DNA of 64,000 nt from the NCBI RefSeq assembly GCF_019916025.1, contig NZ_CP079737.1, positions 1 through 64,000 on the forward strand. The letters run 5' to 3'. The notes under the pieces were generated by a model. It had not been told where the DNA came from. It made no database searches and was given only the letters and a program-made list of their open reading frames with translations. Numbering within the stretch: position 1 is the stretch's first letter; each line of letters starts with the position of its first letter. This DNA is from Paraclostridium bifermentans (GTDB lineage Bacteria; Bacillota; Clostridia; Peptostreptococcales; Peptostreptococcaceae). The position numbers and the translations under genes were made by a program. Shown here one piece after another: positions 55,459 to 64,000 of the stretch.

Positions 55459-55594
55459 AAATAAATTCTATAAAATTATTATAAATAATGTATCAAAAAG
55501 TTCACCAAGAACATAATAGTAGGTATAACAAAAGCTTACTAAAACCTAATTAGATACGTTGACAAGGTATATTAATTGCTATAAAATATAATCA

Positions 55595-55845
55595 ATTATT
55601 TATAATTAAAAAGCTAAGAAGAGAAATAGTAAAAGATAGTATTTTTTACAGAGAGGAAACACTTGGTGAAAGTTTCTAAAAATTATTCTTTGAACCAGTC
55701 TCAGAGCTTAAGAATGGTAAAAAGTTCTTACGGGAAGGACCGTTATATCCTATAAAGAGAATTGATAAAATTACTTATCAATTAACTAGAGTGGTACCGC
55801 GGAAATATAACCTTTCGTCTCTATATTGAGATGAAGGGTTTTTTT
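55595..55845 (+). promoter_or_regulatory. T-box riboswitch, proline specific (proS leader)
   Basis: The T-box consensus AGAGTGGTACCGCGG is at 55788-55802. The likely specifier codon CCA is at 55695-55697 in a GAA-NNN-G context and matches tRNA-Pro(TGG). The bulge UGGU (55792-55795) pairs with the ACCA end of that tRNA. The terminator stem (55809-55840) ends in a T run. A possible promoter, TTGACA (55559-55564) with TATAAA (55580-55585), has a short 15-base spacer. Confidence 0.93.
55809..55845 (+). terminator. Regulated terminator of the proS T-box
   Basis: AACC...GGTT with inner TTC/GAA and TCTC/GAGA helices, followed by a T run. The antiterminator competes for its left arm. Confidence 0.88.
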
Positions 55846-55878
55846 GATTATAAAAAAATTCACTAGGAGGAAGAAAAT

Positions 55879-57594
55879 ATGAAAATGTCAAGAATGTTTA
55901 TGCCTACTTTAAGAGAGGTTCCAGCAGATGCAGAAATAACTAGCCATCAGTTAATGATGAGAGCTGGTATGATAAAGAAAATGTCATCAGGGGTATACAA
56001 TCAATTACCTATGGGGATAAGAGTTTTCAAAAAAATAGAAAATATAATAAGAGAAGAGTTAAATAAAAAGGGATGTCAAGAAATACTATGTTCTGCATTA
56101 ATTCCAGCTGAATTATGGCAAGAGTCTGGAAGATGGGATGCAATGGGAGCAGAAATGTTTAGATTAAAAGATAGAAATACTAGAGATTACTGCTTAGGAC
56201 CTACTCATGAAGAAGTTTTCACAGATATAATAAGACAAGAGATTACTTCATATAAACAATTACCTTTAAACTTATATCAAATTCAAACTAAATATAGAGA
56301 TGAAAGAAGACCAAGATTCGGAGTAATGAGAACTAAGTCTTTCACTATGAAAGATGCATATAGCTTTGATACTGACGAAGCTGGATTAGATAAATCATAT
56401 CAAGATATGTATGATGCATATACAGAAATATTTAGAAGATGTGGATTAGAAAATAGTCCAGTTCAAGCTGATTCAGGAGCTATAGGAGGATCAACTTCAG
56501 CAGAGTTTATGGTTAAATCTCCAGTAGGTGAAGATGAAATAGTATTCTGTACTGGTTGTGACTATGCAGCAAATATAGAAAAAGCTAATTCAGTAGACGA
56601 TTTAAAAGCTAAAGAAGAAATGAGAGAATTAGAACCAGTGCATACTCCAGGAGTAACTACTATAGAACAATTATGCGAGTTCTTTAATACAACAGCAGAT
56701 ACATTTGCTAAAACATTAATATATGAAGCAGATGGAAAAACAGTTGTTGTTTTAGTAAGAGGAGATAGAGATGTTAATGAAGTTAAAGTTGCTAACGCTA
56801 TAGGTGAAGTTATAGAGTTTGATTTAGCAAGAGAAGAAGTAGTAAAAGAATTAACTAATGCTGAAGTTGGATTTGCTGGACCAATAGGAATGAAAGCAGA
56901 TTATGTATTTATAGATAAAGAAGTAGCAGAGCAAAGTAATATAGGGGTTGGTGGAAATAAAACTGATTACCATATAAGAAATGCTAACTTTGGTAGAGAT
57001 TTTGATGGTGTAGTTGGAGATTTCAGAAATGTACAAGAAGGAGATAAATGTACATGTTGTGGAGCACCACTTGAAATAGCTAGAGGAGTTGAAGTTGGTC
57101 ATATATTCAAATTAGGTACAAAATACTCAGAAACTATGGGAGCTAAATTTATAGATAAAGATGGTAAGAGTAAACCAATAGTTATGGGATGTTATGGTAT
57201 AGGTGTTGAAAGAACTGCAGCAGCAGTTATAGAACAACACAATGATGACAATGGTATAGTATGGCCTTTAGCAATAGCTCCATATCATGTAGTTGTAGTT
57301 CCTGTAAATATAAAGAAAGCTGAGCATATGGAAGCAGCTGAGAAGATATACAATGAATTAATAGCTATGGGAGTAGAAGCATTATTAGATGATAGAGATG
57401 AAAGAGTAGGAGTAAAATTCAAAGACTCTGAATTAATAGGTATACCTATGAGAATAACAGTAGGTAAAGATATAACTGATGGAAAAGTTGAGTTTAAATT
57501 AAGAGACGAAGCAGAAAAAGAGTTAATATCTTTAGACGAAATAAATGATAAAATAAAAGCTGAATTTGCTAAAAATGAAGTTAAGTTAGGATAG
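55879..57594 (+). CDS. proS: Prolyl-tRNA synthetase
   Basis: This class II synthetase charges tRNA-Pro. The 571-residue length is the bacterial form with an editing (INS) domain between motifs 2 and 3, roughly residues 225-400. That domain clears mischarged Ala-tRNA-Pro and contains [20 protein letters not shown]. Motif 2 is seen in [20 protein letters not shown] and motif 3 in [28 protein letters not shown] precedes the ATG. Expression is governed by the T-box upstream. Confidence 0.98.
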   Translation: MKMSRMFMPTLREVPADAEITSHQLMMRAGMIKKMSSGVYNQLPMGIRVFKKIENIIREELNKKGCQEILCSALIPAELWQESGRWDAMGAEMFRLKDRNTRDYCLGPTHEEVFTDIIRQEITSYKQLPLNLYQIQTKYRDERRPRFGVMRTKSFTMKDAYSFDTDEAGLDKSYQDMYDAYTEIFRRCGLENSPVQADSGAIGGSTSAEFMVKSPVGEDEIVFCTGCDYAANIEKANSVDDLKAKEEMRELEPVHTPGVTTIEQLCEFFNTTADTFAKTLIYEADGKTVVVLVRGDRDVNEVKVANAIGEVIEFDLAREEVVKELTNAEVGFAGPIGMKADYVFIDKEVAEQSNIGVGGNKTDYHIRNANFGRDFDGVVGDFRNVQEGDKCTCCGAPLEIARGVEVGHIFKLGTKYSETMGAKFIDKDGKSKPIVMGCYGIGVERTAAAVIEQHNDDNGIVWPLAIAPYHVVVVPVNIKKAEHMEAAEKIYNELIAMGVEALLDDRDERVGVKFKDSELIGIPMRITVGKDITDGKVEFKLRDEAEKELISLDEINDKIKAEFAKNEVKLG

Positions 57595-57597
57595 TTT

Positions 57598-57674
57598 AAA
57601 TTAAAATAGTATATATAATCCACGAAGTTATTAACATTTTGAATAAAATGTGGATATATATACTATTTAATTTT
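57598..57674. repeat. Large palindrome with DnaA-box arms after proS
   Basis: The arms 57598-57623 and 57650-57674 are complementary with one offset base and include TCCAC/GTGGA. The right arm's inner edge with the preceding base forms a one-mismatch DnaA box (57649-57657). No T run follows, so this is not a standard terminator, although it could end proS mRNA. Confidence 0.7.
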
Positions 57675-57688
57675 GTATAAAAATACAA

Positions 57689-57697
57689 TTATCCACA
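57689..57697 (+). promoter_or_regulatory. Consensus DnaA box outside oriC
   Basis: A perfect TTATCCACA lies 32 bases from a one-mismatch box on the other strand (57649-57657), between proS and gltX. Confidence 0.7.
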
Positions 57698-57814
57698 GGT
57701 GGAAAATTTAAAAAATAGGGTAACTATAGTAATAGTAATATAAAGTTTTTATTATAAATACTTATTAAGTTTGGTATTATAATAGATATTAAGATTATTT
57801 TAGGAGGTAAAGTT

Positions 57815-59296
57815 ATGAATGTAAGAGTAAGATTTGCTCCAAGTCCAACAGGATTTGTTCATATAGGTAGTTTAAGAACTGCATTATACAATTATCTATT
57901 TGCAAAAAGAATGGGTGGAGAATACATATTAAGAGTTGAAGACACTGATAGAACTAGAATTGTTGATGGTGCAATAGAAAATATGCTAGAAGCAATGTCA
58001 TGGGCAGGAGTTAACCATACAGAAGGAGTTATGTTAGATGAAAATAAAAATGTAACTCAAGTTGGACCATACGGACCATATATACAATCTGAAAGATTAG
58101 ACATATATAAAGGTTATATACAAGAATTATTAGATAGTGGAAAAGCATACTACTGTTTCTGTTCAAAAGAAAGATTAGATAAAGTTAGAGAGCAACAAAA
58201 AGAAGCTGGAGAAACTCCAAAGTATGATGGGCATTGTAGAAATTTATCAAAAGAAGAAGTAGAAGCTAAATTAGCAGCTGGTGAAGAACATGTAATAAGA
58301 TTAAAATTACCTGAAAATCATGTTATAAAGTTTACTGATTTAGTAAGAGGAGAAACTGAATTTAACACTGATGAATTAGATGATCAAGTACTTATAAAAA
58401 CTGATGGATTCCCAACATACCATTTCGCAGTTGTTGTAGATGACCATATGATGAAAATAACACATGTTATAAGAGGAGAAGAATGGATATCATCTACTCC
58501 AAAACATGTATATTTATATGAAGCATTTGGTTGGGAAGCTCCTACATTTGTACATCTTCCAAATATACTTAATAAAGAAAAGAAAAAATTAAGTAAAAGA
58601 CACGGAGATGTTGCTGTAGAAGACTTCAAGAGAAAAGGATACTTACCAGAAGGATTAGTAAACTATGTTGCTTTAGTTGGTTGGTCTCCAGAAGATAACC
58701 AAGAATTATTTACTATGAAGGAATTAGAAGAGCACTTCTCTGTTGAAAGAGTTTCTAAGAGTGGAGGAGTATTTGATACAGATAAATTAAATTGGGTTAA
58801 TCAACATTATATAAAAGATGCTTCAGATGAATATATAACTGATTTAGCAATACCTTTCTTAATAGAAGCTGGGTACATAACAGAAGCAGATGCTAAAGAT
58901 AGATATGATTTTGTAAAATCTATGGTTTCTGTTGTTAAAGAAAAATTACAATATGTAAAAGAAGTAACAGACCACGTAAATATATTCTTTGGAGATAAAG
59001 TAGAGTTAGAAACAGAAGAATGTCAAGAATTCTTAAAATTAGAGCATATGCCAACATTAGTAAATGCATTAGAGGAAAAAATTAATGCTGCAGATGAAAT
59101 AAGTGAAGAGTTCTTTAAAGCAATGTTTAAAGAAATACAAAAAGAACATGGAATAAAAGGTAAAAATTTATTCATGGGAACTAGAATAGTATTAACAGGA
59201 CAAATGCATGGTCCAGATTTACCAAAAGCAGCTGCTGTTATAGGTAAACAAACATGTTTAAATAGAATAAAATATGTAAAAGAAAACTTATTATAG
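57815..59296 (+). CDS. gltX: Glutamyl-tRNA synthetase
   Basis: This class I synthetase charges tRNA-Glu. The 493-residue protein has the HIGH motif in [20 protein letters not shown] and the KMSKS-type KLSKRHGD. A helical anticodon-binding domain fills the C-terminal third. TTAGGAGG precedes the ATG. Whether it also charges tRNA-Gln cannot be settled here, as no glutaminyl-tRNA synthetase or gatCAB gene is in the window. No T-box is present upstream, unlike serS and proS. Confidence 0.97.
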   Translation: MNVRVRFAPSPTGFVHIGSLRTALYNYLFAKRMGGEYILRVEDTDRTRIVDGAIENMLEAMSWAGVNHTEGVMLDENKNVTQVGPYGPYIQSERLDIYKGYIQELLDSGKAYYCFCSKERLDKVREQQKEAGETPKYDGHCRNLSKEEVEAKLAAGEEHVIRLKLPENHVIKFTDLVRGETEFNTDELDDQVLIKTDGFPTYHFAVVVDDHMMKITHVIRGEEWISSTPKHVYLYEAFGWEAPTFVHLPNILNKEKKKLSKRHGDVAVEDFKRKGYLPEGLVNYVALVGWSPEDNQELFTMKELEEHFSVERVSKSGGVFDTDKLNWVNQHYIKDASDEYITDLAIPFLIEAGYITEADAKDRYDFVKSMVSVVKEKLQYVKEVTDHVNIFFGDKVELETEECQEFLKLEHMPTLVNALEEKINAADEISEEFFKAMFKEIQKEHGIKGKNLFMGTRIVLTGQMHGPDLPKAAAVIGKQTCLNRIKYVKENLL

Positions 59297-59298
59297 TA

Positions 59299-59334
59299 AA
59301 AAATCTCACCTTTATATTAGGTGAGATTTTTTTT
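59299..59334 (+). terminator. Intrinsic terminator after gltX
   Basis: AAAATCTCACC (59300-59310) pairs with GGTGAGATTTT (59320-59330) and is followed by further T. Confidence 0.93.
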
Positions 59335-59449
59335 ATGTAGTTTTTTGAAGAAAGATTACAATCTAAAAATAAAGGAATTTTGAACAGTTAAACTAAATAT
59401 ATTTTAAATAGTTTATTATTAAAATAATGTATATTTTTAGGAGGATTGT

Positions 59450-59623
59450 ATGAGTATAGATATTAACGAAATAAAGGAGGAACTAGATCAACTTTGTAAA
59501 GACTACGTAGACATAGTTAGTAAAATGAAAAACAAGAAAATCATTAATGATGATATATATTTAAATTGTGTATCTAATAAAATAGAATTTTTAGAAAAAA
59601 ATGAGATGATTAAAACTAAATAG
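59450..59623 (+). CDS. Small protein, 57 residues
   Basis: A short frame starting MSIDINEIKEELDQLCKDY with a heptad-like, charged helical pattern, two Cys, and the end EFLEKNEMIKTK. A perfect AGGAGG (59439-59444) lies five bases before the ATG, which strongly supports translation. It is not recognised as a known family. It stands between gltX and cysS and has no clear terminator of its own. Confidence 0.65.
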   Translation: MSIDINEIKEELDQLCKDYVDIVSKMKNKKIINDDIYLNCVSNKIEFLEKNEMIKTK

Positions 59624-59736
59624 TTTGTTTATAAAAGCCAGAGGGTATAATAGTAGTACTATTAATTCGAGCGAATATAAATTATAATAGATTATATAGT
59701 TAGATTTATAAATTAAACAATGGTGAGGTGAATATT

Positions 59737-61134
59737 ATGAAGTTATACAATACGTTAACTAGGACAAAAGAAGAATTTGTACCAATAGAAGAAGGAAAGG
59801 TAAAGATGTATGTTTGTGGACCTACAGTTTATAACTTCTTCCATATAGGAAATGCTAGACCCTTTATAATATTTGATACATTTAGAAGATATTTAGAATA
59901 TAGAGGTTATGATGTAAAATATATTCAAAACTTTACTGATGTAGATGATAAAATAATAAAAAGAGGTAATGAAGAGGGAATAACTCCGGAGCAAGTTGCT
60001 GATAAGTACATAGATGAATATTTTAAAGATGCAGATGGATTAGGGATAAAAAGAGCTACTGTTCATCCAAGAGTTACTGATAATATCAATGAAATAATAG
60101 AATTTATAAAAGAATTAGAAGAAAAAGGATATGCTTATGCAGTAAACGGAGAAGTTTATTTTGATACTCAAAAATTTGAAGGATATGGAAAATTATCTAA
60201 ACAAAATCAAGAGGACTTAGAAGCTGGAGCAAGAATAGAAGTAAACTCTCAAAAAAGACATCCTATGGATTTCGTATTATGGAAACCTAGAAAAGAAGGG
60301 GAACCAGGATGGGAAAGTCCATGGAGTGTAGGTAGACCAGGGTGGCATATAGAGTGTTCTGTTATGTCTAAGAGATACTTAGGAGATACTATCGATATAC
60401 ATGCTGGAGGGCAAGATTTAGCATTCCCACATCATGAAAATGAAATAGCTCAAAGTGAAGCGAGAAGTGGAAAAACTTTCTCTAACTACTGGATACACAA
60501 TGGATATATAAATATAAACAATGAAAAGATGAGTAAGTCTAAAGGAAACTTCTTTACAGTAAGAGATATCGCAGATAAATATGATTTAGAAGTTGTAAGA
60601 TTCTTTATGTTATCAGCTCATTATAGAAATCCAGTAAACTTTAGTGATGAAATGCTATCTCAGTCAAAAGCTGGATTAGAGAGATTATACAATACAAAAG
60701 AGAAATTAGAATTTACATTAAGCAATTTAAAGGTAGCAGATATAAAAGAAGATGAAAAAAGTTTAAGTGAAGAATTAAATTCATTTAGAGAAAAATTCAT
60801 AACTGCTATGGATGATGATATAAACACAGCTGATGCTATAAGTGTTATATTTGAATTAGCTAGATTTATAAATACTAATGTAAATGAAGAATCATCAATA
60901 GAATTTGCGAAGAAGTGTTTAGCTGAGTTTGAAGAATTAACTAATGTTTTAAATATAGTTAATAAAAAACAAGAAGAAGTTTTAGATGCTGACATTGAAA
61001 AGTTAATACAAGATAGAGTTGATGCAAAGAAAAATAAAGATTTTGCATTAGCAGATGAAATAAGAAATAAGTTATTAGAAATGGGAATTGTTTTAGAAGA
61101 TACAAGACAAGGAACTAAATGGAAAAGGGTGTAA
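59737..61134 (+). CDS. cysS: Cysteinyl-tRNA synthetase
   Basis: This class I synthetase charges tRNA-Cys. From the ATG chosen the protein has 465 residues. The zinc Cys is in [18 protein letters not shown] with the HIGH motif; further zinc ligands are in HIECSVMS and [13 protein letters not shown] follows. An in-frame GTG at 59728 is nine bases upstream but lies inside the ribosome-binding site GGTGAGGTG, so ATG at 59737 is preferred. mrnC follows after two bases, a pairing conserved in Firmicutes. Confidence 0.97.
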   Translation: MKLYNTLTRTKEEFVPIEEGKVKMYVCGPTVYNFFHIGNARPFIIFDTFRRYLEYRGYDVKYIQNFTDVDDKIIKRGNEEGITPEQVADKYIDEYFKDADGLGIKRATVHPRVTDNINEIIEFIKELEEKGYAYAVNGEVYFDTQKFEGYGKLSKQNQEDLEAGARIEVNSQKRHPMDFVLWKPRKEGEPGWESPWSVGRPGWHIECSVMSKRYLGDTIDIHAGGQDLAFPHHENEIAQSEARSGKTFSNYWIHNGYININNEKMSKSKGNFFTVRDIADKYDLEVVRFFMLSAHYRNPVNFSDEMLSQSKAGLERLYNTKEKLEFTLSNLKVADIKEDEKSLSEELNSFREKFITAMDDDINTADAISVIFELARFINTNVNEESSIEFAKKCLAEFEELTNVLNIVNKKQEEVLDADIEKLIQDRVDAKKNKDFALADEIRNKLLEMGIVLEDTRQGTKWKRV

Positions 61135-61136
61135 TA

Positions 61137-61532
61137 ATGGAAAATGTAAACTTAGCTACGGTATCACCACTGGTTCTTGCTTATTTAGGAGATACTGTAT
61201 ATGAATCACATATAAGGGAGTATCTTATAAATAGAAATGTAAATAAGAAAGTTAATGATTTGCATAAGACAGCTATAAAATATGTAAAAGCTAAGGCTCA
61301 AGCAAATGTGATTCTTACTATTGAAGAATCATTGACTGAAGAAGAACACAGAATATATAAAAGAGGACGTAATCAAAAGTCTCATACTACACCTAAAAAT
61401 GCGGATATTATAGACTATAAAAATGCTACTGGATTTGAAGCTTTAATAGGATATCTTCATATGAAAAAGGATTATGAAAGATTGAACTATATAATTCAAA
61501 AAGCAATTGAAATAACAGAAGAGAGCATATAA
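61137..61532 (+). CDS. mrnC: Mini-ribonuclease 3 (MrnC)
   Basis: MrnC is an RNase III catalytic domain without the RNA-binding domain and trims the ends of 23S rRNA precursors. The 131-residue protein has the catalytic segment PLVLAYLGDTVYESHIREYL, with the Asp and Glu side chains expected to bind metal. An in-frame ATG at 61119 lies within cysS, but AAAGGGTG is placed for the ATG at 61137. Its substrates would be the long 23S processing stems of the four rRNA operons in this window. Confidence 0.95.
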   Translation: MENVNLATVSPLVLAYLGDTVYESHIREYLINRNVNKKVNDLHKTAIKYVKAKAQANVILTIEESLTEEEHRIYKRGRNQKSHTTPKNADIIDYKNATGFEALIGYLHMKKDYERLNYIIQKAIEITEESI

Positions 61533-61535
61533 TAA

Positions 61536-61574
61536 AAAAAGAGCTATCTCTATGTAGAGATCAGCTCTTTTTTA
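61536..61574 (+). terminator. Intrinsic terminator after mrnC
   Basis: AAAGAGCT (61538-61545) pairs with AGCTCTTT (61563-61570), with an inner ATCTCT/AGAGAT helix, followed by T. Confidence 0.9.
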
Positions 61575-61687
61575 TGCTTATATAAAAATTTATGTTAATC
61601 TAAAAAAACTCTATTTATAAGGATAAACTCCATTTTTAGACGAAATAATGTATAATAATATAATAAACTATTAAAGGAGGTACACAC

Positions 61688-62446
61688 ATGAAAGTTAAAG
61701 TAATAGCACACACACCTGAACCAGAAAAGGTGATATCAATGGCAGCAAAATTATGTTATTCATCTGTAGGAGTAGATGAAATAGAACAAAATTTAACTGA
61801 TGAAAGTGTAGAAAAATTTTTAAATATGTTAATAAATATAGGACATGAATCTCCGTTAGAGCATGTTACATTTACATTTGCTGTAGAAGGGATATCAAGA
61901 AGCTGTTCACATCAAATTGTTAGACATCGTATAGCAAGTTTTTCTCAACAAAGTCAAAGATATGTTAAGCTAAATCAATTTGAGTATATAGTTCCTCCTG
62001 AAATAGAGAGTATCGAGGAAGCTAAAGAAGTATTTATAGATGCTATGAATAAAGATCAAGAGGCTTATGACAAATTAGTGGATATCTTATTTGAAAAACA
62101 TTATAATAATTTAATCGAATCTGGAAAAAATGAGAAGGAAGCTAAAAGAAATGCAGAAAAAAAAGCAATAGAAGATGCAAGATATGTTTTTCCTAATGCA
62201 TGTGAAACGAAAATGGTATTTACAATGAATACTAGAAGTTTATATAACTTCTTTAATCATAGATGTTGTGAAAGAGCACAATGGGAAATTAGAGAGTTAT
62301 CTATAGAAATGTTAAGACAGGTTAGGTTAATAGCTCCTATATTATTTAAGAATATAGGACCAAAGTGTATAAAAGGACCTTGTCCAGAAGGAAAAATGAC
62401 TTGTGGAAATATTGTTCAAGTAAGAGAAAAGTTTAATAATTTATAG
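61688..62446 (+). CDS. thyX: Flavin-dependent thymidylate synthase ThyX
   Basis: ThyX makes dTMP from dUMP using methylenetetrahydrofolate and FAD, without forming dihydrofolate. The 252-residue protein shows the ThyX motif RHR (79-81) with seven residues before Ser89 ([13 protein letters not shown]). The C-terminus is Cys-rich ([16 protein letters not shown]). AAGGAGGTAC precedes the ATG. It leads a run of closely spaced genes (thyX-rlmB-rae1) before sigH. Confidence 0.97.
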   Translation: MKVKVIAHTPEPEKVISMAAKLCYSSVGVDEIEQNLTDESVEKFLNMLINIGHESPLEHVTFTFAVEGISRSCSHQIVRHRIASFSQQSQRYVKLNQFEYIVPPEIESIEEAKEVFIDAMNKDQEAYDKLVDILFEKHYNNLIESGKNEKEAKRNAEKKAIEDARYVFPNACETKMVFTMNTRSLYNFFNHRCCERAQWEIRELSIEMLRQVRLIAPILFKNIGPKCIKGPCPEGKMTCGNIVQVREKFNNL

Positions 62447-62458
62447 GCGGTGAAGAGT

Positions 62459-63193
62459 TTGGCAATTATAGAAGGTAGAAATCCAGTTATAGAAGCTATA
62501 AAAAACGATAGAGAAATAGATAAAATAATGATAGCTAATGGAGCGAAAGAAGGCTCTATAAAAAAGATAACTGCAATGGCAAAAGAAAAAAACATAATAA
62601 TACAGTATGTAGATAGAAATAAGTTAGATGAAATAAGCACTAGTCATTCACATCAAGGTGTAATAGCTAATGTTAGTGAATACAAATATTTTGAACTAGA
62701 TGATTTAATTCAAAATGCAAAAGATAAGGGAGAAGACCCATTTTTTATAATATTAGATGAAATAACAGATCCTCATAATTTAGGGTCAATAATAAGAACA
62801 GCTGATGCTGTAGGCGCACATGGAGTTATAATTCCAAAGAGAAGATCAGTTCATATAACACCTACAGTTGTAAAGGCATCTGCAGGGGCTGTAGAGTACG
62901 TACCTGTTTGCAAGGTAACTAATATAGTTAACACAATAAAAACATTAAAAGAGCACGGCTTATGGATTGCAGCAGCAGATATGGATGGACAAACATTTTA
63001 TGAGCAAAACCTAACAGGGCCTATAGGTCTAGTAATAGGAAGTGAAGGGTTTGGTATATCAAGGCTTGTTAAAAAGAATTGTGACTATATAGTAAAAATG
63101 CCTATGGTAGGAAATGTTACTTCACTAAATGCATCAGTTGCAGGAAGTATACTTTTATATGAAATATTCAAACAAAGAATAGGCTCTAAATAA
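62459..63193 (+). CDS. rlmB: 23S rRNA (guanosine-2'-O-)-methyltransferase RlmB (TrmH family)
   Basis: This is a SPOUT methyltransferase. It has an N-terminal substrate-binding domain (AIIEGRNPVIEAIKNDREID) and a knotted catalytic domain. The catalytic-domain motifs are DEITDPHNLGSIIRTADAVG, IGSEGFGISRL and the knot motif MPMVGNVTSLNASVAGSILLYE. RlmB methylates a guanosine in 23S rRNA; the exact site is inferred from the family. The TTG at 62459 is chosen because AGGCGGTG is correctly spaced. A GTG at 62450 would add three residues but overlaps that site. Confidence 0.93.
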   Translation: MAIIEGRNPVIEAIKNDREIDKIMIANGAKEGSIKKITAMAKEKNIIIQYVDRNKLDEISTSHSHQGVIANVSEYKYFELDDLIQNAKDKGEDPFFIILDEITDPHNLGSIIRTADAVGAHGVIIPKRRSVHITPTVVKASAGAVEYVPVCKVTNIVNTIKTLKEHGLWIAAADMDGQTFYEQNLTGPIGLVIGSEGFGISRLVKKNCDYIVKMPMVGNVTSLNASVAGSILLYEIFKQRIGSK

Positions 63194-63197
63194 GGTA

Positions 63198-63725
63198 ATG
63201 AAAAGAAAGGTTAATCATTATCTAATAATTGATGGATATAATATTATAAATGCATGGGAAGAACTTAGACGTATTTCAGTAGAAGATTTAGATGCATCTA
63301 GGGAAAAATTAATTGATATAATCATTGAATATGCAGAATTTTCAGGCCAAAAAGCCATTGTTGTTTTTGATGCATATAATGTTAAAAGTTCTATTGAAAA
63401 AATAGAAAATAGAAAATATATAACAGTAGTTTATACAAAAGAACATCAAACAGCAGATAGTTATATTGAAAAATATATAACATCTTTATCTAAGTATGAT
63501 GTTGTTAAAGTAGCTACAAATGATTATGCTGAACAGCAAATAGTATTAGGTAAAGGAGCATCTAGAATATCAGCTAGAGAGCTTAAATTAGACATAGAAG
63601 ACGCTAAAAACAAGATAAGAAGTAAACAAATAGGGTCAGAGCGCAAAATTCAAAGAAATTGGTTAGAAGATAGATTAGATAAAGAAACTTTGTCGAAACT
63701 TGAGAACATTCGTAGAAACCGTTGA
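63198..63725 (+). CDS. rae1: Ribosome-dependent mRNA endonuclease Rae1 (YacP, NYN domain)
   Basis: The 175-residue protein has a PIN-like NYN domain with the acidic pattern LIIDGYNIINAWEE, VVFDAY and ATNDYAEQQI. A basic C-terminal tail (KIQRNWLEDRLDKETLSKLE) follows. Bacillus Rae1 enters the ribosomal A site and cleaves certain mRNAs. It lies four bases after rlmB with a weak ribosome-binding site, implying translational coupling, and is followed by sigH as in other Firmicutes. Confidence 0.93.
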   Translation: MKRKVNHYLIIDGYNIINAWEELRRISVEDLDASREKLIDIIIEYAEFSGQKAIVVFDAYNVKSSIEKIENRKYITVVYTKEHQTADSYIEKYITSLSKYDVVKVATNDYAEQQIVLGKGASRISARELKLDIEDAKNKIRSKQIGSERKIQRNWLEDRLDKETLSKLENIRRNR

Positions 63726-63785
63726 AATTACTAAGTTTAATAAACTATAATATACCTATGAAATTAAGTAATGGGGGATAGTAAA

Positions 63786-64000
63786 ATGTTAGTAGCTAAA
63801 GAAAATAATTTTGGGTTTATAAATAATTCTCAGCAAGATGAATATGAAATAGTATTAAAAGCAAACAAAGGGGACACAATAGCACTGGAGTATATAATTA
63901 CCAAGTATAAAAACTTTGTTAAATCAAAGGCAAAGTCATACTTTTTAGTAGGAGCGGATAAAGAAGACATAATCCAAGAAGGTATGATAGGACTTTACAA
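63786..64000 (+). CDS. sigH: RNA polymerase sigma factor SigH (5' part)
   Basis: The window ends 71 codons into this gene. The visible part contains the start of sigma region 2: QDEYEIVLKANKGDTIALEY, then KSKAKSYFLVGADKEDIIQE, then GMIGLY. This is the SigH/Spo0H type used at the start of sporulation. ATGGGGGATAG precedes the ATG. Its position after rae1 is conserved in Firmicutes. The rest lies beyond the window. Confidence 0.93.
   Translation, partial: MLVAKENNFGFINNSQQDEYEIVLKANKGDTIALEYIITKYKNFVKSKAKSYFLVGADKEDIIQEGMIGLY

Noticed and set aside
59728-59736. GTG at 59728 as the cysS start
   Set aside because: It lies inside the ribosome-binding site; ATG at 59737 is correctly spaced and gives the usual N-terminus MKLYNTLTR.

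Overview
The window starts exactly at the dnaA start codon and reads as the first 64 kb of a low-GC clostridial chromosome. Gene order (dnaA-dnaN-yaaA-recF-gyrB-gyrA, rsbV-rsbW-sigB, serS, tadA, dnaX-yaaK-recR, clpC-radA-disA-yacL, ispD-ispF, proS, gltX, cysS-mrnC-thyX-rlmB-rae1-sigH) and the 16S sequence both suggest Peptostreptococcaceae, most like the Paraclostridium/Paeniclostridium group. That placement rests on recalled gene order and 16S sequence, not on a search. Almost everything lies on the + strand, co-directional with replication leaving the origin; only two protein genes are on the - strand.

Region 1 (1-10.6 kb) is the replication-initiation block. The dnaA-dnaN gap is a unidirectional origin with paired DnaA boxes, a DnaA-trio and an AT-rich unwinding stretch. 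Gyrase follows, then two small membrane proteins and an rsbV-rsbW-sigB stress module.

Region 2 (10.6-45.6 kb) is dominated by stable RNA. There are four complete 16S-23S-5S operons (rrnA-D) and 47 tRNA genes, 45 of them in one array after rrnB that is largely a tandem duplication. Between them lie mscS, serS behind a T-box, tadA, tRNA-Ser, the large Bacillus-type SRP RNA, dnaX-yaaK-recR, a diacylglycerol glycosyltransferase-like gene, a glutaredoxin and several small unknown genes. The rRNA/tRNA block separates recR from yaaL, which are neighbours in Bacillus.

Region 3 (45.6-64 kb) carries an unusual EF-G paralogue, a ClpC lacking its middle domain, radA-disA-yacL, the isoprenoid genes ispD-ispF, four loci for aminoacyl-tRNA synthesis and RNA processing (proS behind a T-box, gltX, cysS, mrnC), thyX, rlmB, rae1 and the start of sigH.

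No CRISPR array, transposase, prophage or defence island was seen. The points most worth a second look are: (i) the ClpC variant without an M-domain and without ctsR-mcsA-mcsB upstream; (ii) an EF-G-like protein with a shortened switch I and Tyr in place of the catalytic His; (iii) a covarying hairpin with a conserved apical loop after the 5S genes of rrnA and rrnD; (iv) a DnaA-box palindrome 57 kb from the origin; and (v) the duplicated tRNA array and mosaic rRNA operons.
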